This document shows positions 57,133 through 64,000 of a stretch of DNA of 64,000 nucleotides, in pieces. The translations under genes were made by a program, and so were the position numbers. The stretch comes from Parastagonospora avenae f. sp. tritici 18332-5 (taxonomy: Eukaryota; Ascomycota; Dothideomycetes; Pleosporales; Phaeosphaeriaceae). The notes under the pieces were generated by a model, which made no database searches, was not told the origin of the DNA, and was given only the letters and a program-made list of their open reading frames with translations. The number at the start of each line of letters is the position of its first letter. The stretch's first letter is position 1. Location: contig JAFJTR010000100.1 in the NCBI GenBank assembly GCA_022559985.1, positions 40,638 to 104,637 on the forward strand. Direction: 5' to 3'.

Positions 57133-58155
57133 TCACACTCGATTATCTTCATCAAAGTCCCCACCCGCCGAGTCCTGCCCAGGATTGACCTGCTCATAGT
57201 CGAAGAACTTGACGAAGTGGTAGAATCCCGCAGCCACCGCAGCGCCAAGGAAAGGACCGACCCAGTAGATCCAATGATAATGACTGAACTGCGCCGACGC
57301 CACAGCCGGGCCGAGGCTGCGTGCAGGATTGAGCGAGCCACCGGTGTAGAAGACGCCTATAGTCAGTCAGTTTCCAGTGACACATACAAGGTTGGAGAAG
57401 ACGTACCACCCATCATAGCCACGAATAGCGCTAGTCCAATGCCGATAGGAGCAATGAACGTATCCTTGCTCTTCTCTGCGGCCAGCATAAGCACGACGAA
57501 AACTAGTTCGGCAGTCATGAACATCTCGATGAAGACGCCTTGTGCAACGCTGGTCATTGGTGATAGGGACGTGTTCGTAGCACTGATATCACCCGGCACC
57601 ATGGCATTCGCGATTGCAGCTGCGCACATGGCGGCCAGGAGTTGTGCTGGGAAGAGGCAGAGGCCTCGAATGGGAGGTAGTGCGCCAGCTAGAACCAGGC
57701 CGAATGTGACCTGCTGCATGTCAATATCGATGCTTCTTTTTAGAGGGGTTTCATGAAGGTATGCGTACGGCAGGGTTGAATAAACCACCACTAATCCTGT
57801 AGAACGCCCATACATTCACCAGCAAGCTAAATCCATACAGCAAGGCTGTGAAGATGTTCTGCTGGCTGCTGGCTTGTCCGTTGATAGTAGAGCGCTCTGC
57901 AGCTTGCGAGACGAGCATGATCTGGCCGATGAAGGAGAAGTATAGGAACATGAATGTTCCGACGAATTCACCCACAGAAGCGACCAAGTGCCCAGTGAGA
58001 GTGGTGATCTCACGCTTTTGAGGGGGATGTTGCTGACGTTTGGTGGAATGGTCATAGTCACGGCTGCGTTTCTGATTCTCATGGTCGAAGCTTCGTCGAT
58101 TCGGACTTCGATGGGGAGGCGGCTTTGGTTCGCGGTGTACTGGTACTCGGGGCAT
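57133..58155 (-). CDS. aquaporin (MIP family)
   Basis: Membrane water channel. Exons: 57769-58155, 57407-57710, 57133-57356; 915 nt, 304 aa. A hydrophilic, Arg/His-rich N-terminus of about 50 residues (MPRVPVHREPKPPPHRSPN) precedes the first helix HLVASVGEFVGTFMFLYFSFIG. The first pore motif SGGLFNPAVTFG spans intron 1 exactly after NPA. The second is TGGSLNPARSLGPAV near residue 240. Ser after NPAR, where aquaglyceroporins carry Asp, favours a water-type channel. The sixth helix is WIYWVGPFLGAAVAAGFYHFVKF. An alternative start at 58296 would add 47 residues; 58155 chosen as the last ATG before the basic tail. Confidence 0.9.
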
Positions 58156-59033
58156 GTTGGTTGCAGACGTGACCTCAATGCTGAGGAGACGAAGGAATAA
58201 TATTGTAGTGATGGCGTTAGAACTCGATGTGTGAACGGCTATTGAATAGGATGGTGTCGACAACGATAGGCCGGAACTAAGTTCAGATCGAGGCACGTTC
58301 TAGTCATCGACCGTTGGGCATAGCAGAAGAAAACCAAGTATTTGAGGCAAGCCCAACCAGTAGAAGAGAACGGGAGATGGCCATATCGATGACGACGGAT
58401 GAGATCGCGCGGTTGAACCCAAAACAGTGGTTAACTACCGTGCGTAGTGCGTCTCGTCCCGGGGATGTGAAGTTAAACTTTCCACTTGTCTTCAAATTTG
58501 AAACGTGCACAGATGGCGCACCTTCCGTGAGGTTCAATGCCATGCACAAGGTATACCGGCTTGAGGCTTTTGGGTGGGATGGGTTATGGTGGGAGGTTTC
58601 ATCACGGCTGACAAGCCTCTTGACGTCAGTGTGATGCTGCAGGGTCCATGACATTCGACTTTCGGATCAGCGGCTCAAAAGGAAACTCTTGTACACGTGG
58701 GCGGACAGGATGATTAGTTGACGCCAGAGTCCATAACAGAATATTGTTGGTATTGTTGGCAGGATAGTGCGCGGTATTTCCCGCCATGACAAACATCCGG
58801 CCAACGGGCCCGCGATTAGCGCAATAAGAGGTGTACAGGATGCCAAATGACCGCGATTTAGAGGAGGCCAGATCTGAGCTTTGGCAATCAATTGAAGGCA
58901 TGCGTTGTTCGAAGTTCGCTCCACATGCTCGCAGTTCTTCATTCTTGCGGGAAACGTGCTTGATGGGCATTGGTATTCATGCGTCGATAGAATTGCAGAT
59001 ATGTCGCGTAGTATAATTCGACAGCGTATACAC
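58156..59033. other. intergenic
   Basis: 878 bp between aquaporin start and CAX4 end. A 106-codon plus-strand ORF (58314-58634) has no recognisable domain or signal and is not called. Confidence 0.5.
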
Positions 59034-59833
59034 TCACGTGAACTTCTTGCCCTGACCTTGTTGGACTCGGAAGTTCTGCTTCTGTCTCCGCTCGACCCAT
59101 CTTGCCCATCCAGAATCGACCAAGTCCTCTTGAACTACGAGATCTCGTACGCGAAGCATCTTTGCAATCCAGGTCTCCAGTGCCCAGTCGATCCAACCAG
59201 CTCTTCTCAGATATGTTGTAAAGCCGAACCAGGCAAATGCAAAGATGGCGCCAGCTGCCATACCAACAACGACCTGTTTGTTCGTGTGGTAGCTGAGATA
59301 TATGCGGCTTGCAGCCACAGCTCCTGCGCAAGCTATGGCAACGAATGATAGGAGTAATCGACCGCCGAATGTAAAGGGCGTGTGAGTGTCGGTTGGGTGT
59401 GGCACGTGCCGGAAGAGGAGGAAGAGTGTCAGAGTGACGGAGAAGAAGGATACAAACTGGGCGTGGGATGAAGGCATGCCGTATCCCTTTCCATGCATTT
59501 CTGGAGGGTGTTAGTAATCTGTTCATAGGGTGGAGCTGTAGTGACTTACCTCGTGGTCGCTCTTCCTTGATATAACGCTTCAATACCCAATTGAGCGCCT
59601 CACACGCCATCTGACCGGCGAACATGAGAGCGATCTCAATCTCGCGGTTGCTCCATATCAGCGTCGCGTAGACTACACAGAGCCCTTGGGGGACGAGGGC
59701 CATCCATGCACACAGATATGAGATGCGGTCGGCGGGGTTCTACCGAGGTGAGCGTTGTTTGCAAACATGACGTTGCAGAGCATACATAATGGACATGCGT
59801 CAAAGACAGCGACGCAAGCGGGGCGTCTTCCAT
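59034..59833 (-). CDS. CAX4: dolichyl-diphosphatase (PAP2 family)
   Basis: ER enzyme recycling dolichyl diphosphate after N-glycosylation. Exons: 59786-59833, 59550-59739, 59034-59500; 705 nt, 234 aa, the usual length. Protein begins MEDAPLASLSLTHVHY, joined to NPADRISYLCAWMALVPQG. PAP2 motifs: KRYIKEERPR, then GYGMPSSHAQF and SRIYLSYHTNKQVVVG. The last position is Gln where the general PAP2 motif has Asp; I believe dolichyl-diphosphatases vary here but cannot check. Helices TLTLFLLFRHV, LLLSFVAIACAGAVAAS and VGMAAGAIFAFAWFGF are hydrophobic. Confidence 0.9.
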
Positions 59834-60245
59834 GGCAGCTGGTGATGGTGGCTGAGAAGGTGAGGCTGTGCTCAGCATGCAAAGTGTCTACGGAAGCTAC
59901 GAGGACGGTGGTTTCGCACCGGGGGTCCGAGGCTGAGGCTTGGCGTGGCGGAAGCATACGAAGTACCGTGCCCAGGTGCATTCATGAAGTACTAACCACC
60001 CGAATAGTTACGGCTAGGTACCTCGCAGCGTGTCAGATTCCCATGCGTGAATGACGCCTCGCCATGGGCGCCAGCATGCCCTTTCCCGCCTTATATGTCA
60101 ATATTGGCGCCGCCCTTTTTCTCCCTTCTCTTTGCCTTTGCCTCACCCACGACTGGCTATCTCCGTGCTTCCTCCGACGCCTCACGTCTTGACATAATTT
60201 ATCGCCGCCGTGTCTCCCAAGCAGCACATCTAAACCACAGGCACC
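59834..60245. promoter_or_regulatory. divergent promoter (CAX4 / RBR ligase)
   Basis: 412 bp between divergent ATGs; C/T-rich leader on the plus side near 60100-60190. No defined element recognised. Confidence 0.5.
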
Positions 60246-61670
60246 ATGGACGACTCGGACCTCTATGACGAATGCGCCGAAGAGCTGGACACGTTGCAGA
60301 GCATCTACCCAGAGCTTACAATCCATGCGACCAATCCACACTCGGCGTCGCTGCATCTACTTGTAGCGCCTTCGAAACCGCTACCCATTGCCTTTGAGCC
60401 AGGACAAGATCTAGAGCGTCTGTCGTACCTGCCGTCTCTCCGCATCGACATAATCCTCTCAACCACATACCCCGCCGAAGCCCCGCCTACAGTCACACTC
60501 TCGACTTCGCCGCCATGGCTGCCTTCACATGTTCTGCAGAGCCTCACAGATGAGGCGACTTCTTTGTGGGAAGAGTATGGGCGCGGGACTATATTGTACT
60601 CGTACATCAGCTCCCTACAAGAACAGGCCGAGTCGGCATTTGGTCTTGAGGAGCTCACACTTCCCTCGGCCTTGCGGCAGAATCTTGTGTCTTACAGCGG
60701 AAACATGAAGCGTGAGCTCTTCGACAAGGAGACCTTTGACTGCGGGGTGTGCTTGGAGCCAAAGAAGGGCTCGGTTTGCTACCGAATGCAGCGCTGCAGT
60801 CATGTCTTTTGCGTAGCTTGCCTACAGGACTATTACAACAACTGTATCAAGGAAGGCGATGTAAACAATGTCAAATGCATGTCGACAGAATGCGGGAAGC
60901 CTATCGGAAGCAAGCGAAAGAAGGACCGATTGCTGTCTCCAAAAGAGTTACTGCAGATCCCACTCGCTCGCGACACAATCGAGCGCTTCGTCAAGATCAA
61001 GCGGAAGAAGAAGATCGAGTCCGATCCCAGCATTGTATATTGTCCGCGATCGTGGTGTCAAGGCCCCATGCGAACGGCCAAGTATCCGAAGCCTATTACC
61101 GACATAGCGGACATGGACGAATCGGACTCCGAAGCCGACGAATATACTCCTGTAGAGCAGCATGAAGATGCAAACGATCACGAGAAGCGTCCTGCTGGAA
61201 CCAAAGACATGGACCGCCTAGCGCAGTGCGAGGACTGTACTTTCTCATTTTGCAAAATATGTCTGGCTTCATGGCATGGAGACTTCGTTCGCTGCGAAGC
61301 GAGAGACAAGACGGAGCTCACTGAAGACGATCAGGCCTCGCTCAACTTCATAGCCAACAACACCTCGCCATGCCCCACTTGCTCGGTCCCCTGCCAAAAG
61401 TCATATGGCTGCAACCACATGACATGCATGAACTGCAAAACACATTTTTGTTATCTATGCGGTGCCTGGCTGAACCCGGATCATCCTTATGCCCACTTCA
61501 ACGACAAGAAGAATAAGCATTGCTTCCTGCGCCTCATGGATGGTGCAGAGGGTGATGAAGATGGTGTACAATTTGGTGGAGCGCGTGGTGCTGCACACAT
61601 TGCCGAATTCTGGGAACAAGAGGCAATGCGTATCCAACTAGAACTAGACGCTGAGGTCGGGGCGCAGTGA
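60246..61670 (+). CDS. ITT1: RWD-RBR E3 ubiquitin ligase (ITT1/RNF14-like)
   Basis: Intronless, 474 aa, ATG in CACCATGG. An RWD domain covers about residues 7-140 (ECAEELDTLQSIYPEL, LSTTYPAEAPP). RING1 starts at C166/C169 (CGVCLEPKK, CSHVFCVACLQDYY). The IBR contains YCPRSWCQGPM, an acidic insert (DMDESDSEADEYTPVEQHED), CEDCTFSFCKIC and WHGD. RING2 reads CPTCSVPCQKSYGCNHMTC, with the catalytic Cys expected in GCNHMTC, followed by CKTHFCYLCGAWL. The tail includes the RNF14/ITT1-type HPYAHFND segment. Yeast Itt1 affects translation termination; that role here is inference. Confidence 0.9.
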   Translation: MDDSDLYDECAEELDTLQSIYPELTIHATNPHSASLHLLVAPSKPLPIAFEPGQDLERLSYLPSLRIDIILSTTYPAEAPPTVTLSTSPPWLPSHVLQSLTDEATSLWEEYGRGTILYSYISSLQEQAESAFGLEELTLPSALRQNLVSYSGNMKRELFDKETFDCGVCLEPKKGSVCYRMQRCSHVFCVACLQDYYNNCIKEGDVNNVKCMSTECGKPIGSKRKKDRLLSPKELLQIPLARDTIERFVKIKRKKKIESDPSIVYCPRSWCQGPMRTAKYPKPITDIADMDESDSEADEYTPVEQHEDANDHEKRPAGTKDMDRLAQCEDCTFSFCKICLASWHGDFVRCEARDKTELTEDDQASLNFIANNTSPCPTCSVPCQKSYGCNHMTCMNCKTHFCYLCGAWLNPDHPYAHFNDKKNKHCFLRLMDGAEGDEDGVQFGGARGAAHIAEFWEQEAMRIQLELDAEVGAQ

Positions 61671-61778
61671 AGTGACGACACGAAGCTGGCCCCCACTAAT
61701 CACACCGTTCACGGCCACGAGAGCAGTACCACCAGCCACTTCAAGTCGCATTCCTCGTATATCCGCCACAGCACGACA
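61671..61778. other. short intergenic between converging genes
   Basis: 108 bp; nothing seen. Confidence 0.4.
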
Positions 61779-63741
61779 TCAGTGCGCTGCCTTCCTTGGC
61801 ATACCTATATGATGTACTACCACGCAGAAGAATAGCGTTAGGCAGATAGTCGGAATCATCCACGCGCTTCCTAGGTACTTGTACATATTCGTTCCGCTGA
61901 ATTGAATCAACGACGCCAGACACAGCGCCACACCCGCAACGGCCGTAATCACAAGTCTGACAACGTTGCTTGCACGACGATGATGCTTAGGCAGGGAGAG
62001 TAAGCCGAGGCTAGCAGTAAGGACCAGTGCGAGACCACCCTGCAAATCATCAGTCAGGACGGGAAGATATTGCCGAGGGAAAACTTACAGCGACAAACGT
62101 GTAGGAAAGTATCAGATCAAAAATAGTCTAATACTGCATCGTCGTTACCCCCAAGTCTTGGATCTCCTTGCCTCCTCTCTTCTTAATCTTGCTTTTCGCA
62201 ACCGTGACAGTGAAGGTGTCGAACAACGTCTTGTACGTCACTGCAGCCATGGCATTCATGCCAGCATATAGCTGCTCGTACGCCGTCCCGTTGCCAGCAT
62301 CGGCTTGATAATTATCAAGACCCTCCTGGGTGTCGGCCCAAGCATACGTCACCGTCTTGATCTCCTTGCTCGCATCCACGCCCTTTGGTATAAAATTGTA
62401 GACCAATCGTTAGCACGTCCAGTTGAAGTACGTTGCAAAAGCGGCACCATCCGTGACATTGTCGGTGCCGGCCTGGGCCATTGTCTTGCCGAACTCGGTG
62501 GTGGGATCGATAGGGTCGCCATCGTGGAGCCAGAGAATCGTGGGCGACCAGTCGAAGTATAATGCATTGATGGACTCGACGGCTTGGCACCAGACAATGA
62601 GCAGCGAGACACCCTGCAGGACGAGAACGAGGACCGTGTGCAAGGGAAAGTGCAGAAAGGACCACGCTTGTTGCTGGATGGAGCCAAAGTGCTCTTCCTG
62701 CAAGCGGTCAAAATAGAGCATGTAGAGAAAGTAAATGATGATTATCGCTGCAACTATATCAGCACGAAAGCCAGTAAAGAACGGGGAGGTTCGCAACACA
62801 TCTGCGATAATCTGACCGACGACCGGCGCGGACCAGAAATATTCATTCTTGACATTCTTGGAGATCGATTTGCAGATAACTATGATGCCTTCGCCAAGGA
62901 TGATCAGTGTCAGGAGACTCATGCGCTGGACCATGTGCGTTCCCTTGAACGAAATGACGCGCCAGTAGCACGACACGGTGACAGTAAGGACAGTCTCGCT
63001 GAGCGCGACGACATACCAAGCAACATAGACACTACTCTTCTGCGGCACCTCGAAGCCCCGAGCATCGAAAACCTCCTTTGAATACGTAGGCGTCAAAGCC
63101 CCATAGAGAATCGCAGCAAGTGACGTCGACGCCATGACCATACCTAACGGCACAACCGTCATCTTGTACTTCTTGGTATACGGCAGCGCCACATCATACT
63201 GCCCAAACAGCGTCACTCACGACACCATCAGTATGCATCCAAAGGCCCTGTAGATTTTATAATCCGCCACCTCTTGTTCAGGCCTCCACTGCGGCCCAAT
63301 GACAGCAAACCCTAACATGACGCCAAAGTGAATCGCCTTGGTCACACGCTCAAACACGCAGTCTACGCTGAATCGAACATCGTATAGGCAGACTTGGTAC
63401 CATGTCAGCCAAAGCAAGGAGAAGAAGCCGATGTAGGCGGTTAGGGATGCGTGGTCGTTGATCTCCTGCATTGATGTGAAGGTTGTTAGGTTGGCGATGA
63501 AGAAGAGGTCGTAGAATAGCGAGGCGGATGGGGCTTAGGCTTGGTGGTAGAATGATGGACTGTGGTACAGCGAATCGTCCGTGTCTTCGAAAGCAGGGCC
63601 TGGTTCGGAGGCATTGTGGTAGGTCTTCTGGGGCTGTTCCACGTCGATATGAGGGCTGAATGTGCGCGAGGGGTGATGCGAAAAATGAAAGGTTATGTTT
63701 GTCACTGTGAGGGTGAGCTTCGGTGCCCATGATGGTTTCAT
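61779..63741 (-). pseudogene. LtrA-like (low temperature requirement A) membrane protein gene with four nonsense codons
   Basis: One frame from 63741 to 62089, then an intron (GTAAGT to TTTGCAG) and exon 61779-62039: 1914 nt, 637 codons with no frameshift. It carries TAA at 63535-63537 (HQAxAPSASLFYDLFF), TGA at 63217-63219 (LMVSxVTLFGQYD), TAA at 62410-62412 (NWTCxRLVYNF) and TAG at 62128-62130 (MQYxTIFDLIL). Three fit CAA/CAG to TAA/TAG and one CGA to TGA. Family landmarks are EDTDDSLYHSPSFYHQ, SLFYDLFFIANLTTFTS, AYIGFFSLLWLTWYQVCLYDVRF, RMSLLTLIILGEGII and about ten hydrophobic helices. Fungal LtrA proteins have unknown function. Start near 63741 (MKPSWAPK) is uncertain. Confidence 0.8.
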
Positions 63742-63887
63742 ACCGAGGGGCGCGCTGGATGGTGTTTCTGCTGCATATATGACCAAGGCCTTGACTTTGT
63801 AGAACGCGTTCAAGACAACTCAAAGACGAATTTAGAAATACTTCAATGTTGTGTATTTCGACATGAAGGGAGGGTAGCCACAAAATA
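63742..63887. other. upstream of LtrA-like gene
   Basis: Short region before the poly-G run; possible leader of the LtrA-like gene. Nothing else seen. Confidence 0.3.
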
Positions 63888-64000
63888 GGGGGGGGGGGGG
63901 GGGGGGGGAAGTTTATCGCACAAAAGAATGGGGGGGTTGCCCTTCACATTCTCAAACAAAAAAATCGAGGGGGCTTTTCAGGCGGCCCCAAATGTTATGC
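63888..64000. other. 21-base poly-G run and homopolymer-rich end
   Basis: G run 63888-63908 followed by further runs (GGGGGGG, AAAAAAA, GGGGG, CCCC) up to the window end. This is unlike the rest of the window and looks like poor-quality sequence at a contig edge. Confidence 0.7.

Noticed and set aside
58156..58296. Longer N-terminus for the aquaporin (start at 58296)
   Set aside because: Adds 47 hydrophobic/Ser-rich residues before an otherwise typical basic N-terminus; kept only as an alternative.
58314..58634. 106-codon plus-strand ORF between aquaporin and CAX4
   Set aside because: No signal, domain or intron; position over the aquaporin upstream region. Could be revisited with expression data.

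Overview
The window is nuclear DNA of a filamentous ascomycete. Genes carry short (mostly 44-70 bp) GT-AG introns with CTAAC/CTGAC-type branch sites, ATGs sit in CACCATGG-like contexts, and families typical of Pezizomycotina are present (fungal-N/LRR protein, CBM18-AA7 oxidase, DUF1996, fungal LtrA, fungal S41 peptidase). Protein flavour suggests Dothideomycetes, perhaps Pleosporales; that placement is inference. Exon boundaries below were worked out by hand from splice signals, phase and family conservation. Every multi-exon coding total is a multiple of three except the partial first gene (open at the window edge) and the frameshifted amidohydrolase relic.

Layout. 0-11.2 kb: housekeeping genes on the minus strand: adenylate kinase (cut by the window edge), mitochondrial YME2, and the 2139-aa NADH glutamate synthase GLT1. 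11.2-18.2 kb: gene-poor, built of degenerate repeats and gene relics. 18.2-33 kb: core genes again: histone chaperone CHZ1, purine ADE16/17-type enzyme, Nudix hydrolase, oleate delta-12 desaturase, complex I 78-kDa subunit, NHA1-type antiporter, EMC7. 33-57 kb: more accessory content: fungal-N + LRR protein, MFS exporter, a multi-TM gene broken by two nonsense codons, chitin-binding AA7 oxidase, secreted S41 peptidase, VTC2/3-type SPX protein, secreted DUF1996 protein, amidohydrolase with an internal deletion. 57-64 kb: aquaporin, dolichyl-diphosphatase CAX4, RWD-RBR ubiquitin ligase, and an LtrA-like membrane protein gene carrying four nonsense codons. The last ~110 bp are homopolymer-rich and look like a low-quality contig end.

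Systems. GLT1 (nitrogen assimilation), ADK1 and ADE16/17 (purines), NUO78 and YME2 (mitochondria), EMC7 and CAX4 (ER), VTC (polyphosphate/phosphate), NHA1 and aquaporin (ions/water) are independent core functions and form no operon-like unit. The secreted CBM18-AA7 oxidase, S41 peptidase and DUF1996 protein are candidates for the outer surface and host or substrate contact.

Main unexpected signals: (1) a family of short inverted-repeat (MITE-like) elements with a shared end motif ATAGCCYGAAGCTATACAC in at least six places, one inside a GLT1 intron; (2) a GLT1 intron whose only frame-preserving acceptor is CG, not AG; (3) two otherwise intact membrane-protein genes silenced only by C-to-T type nonsense codons, five of six in CpA context, resembling mild RIP; (4) a 10-nt microexon in CHZ1 and a 16-nt microexon followed by a GC-AG intron in the DUF1996 gene; (5) a fungal-N domain joined to leucine-rich repeats without a nucleotide-binding domain.
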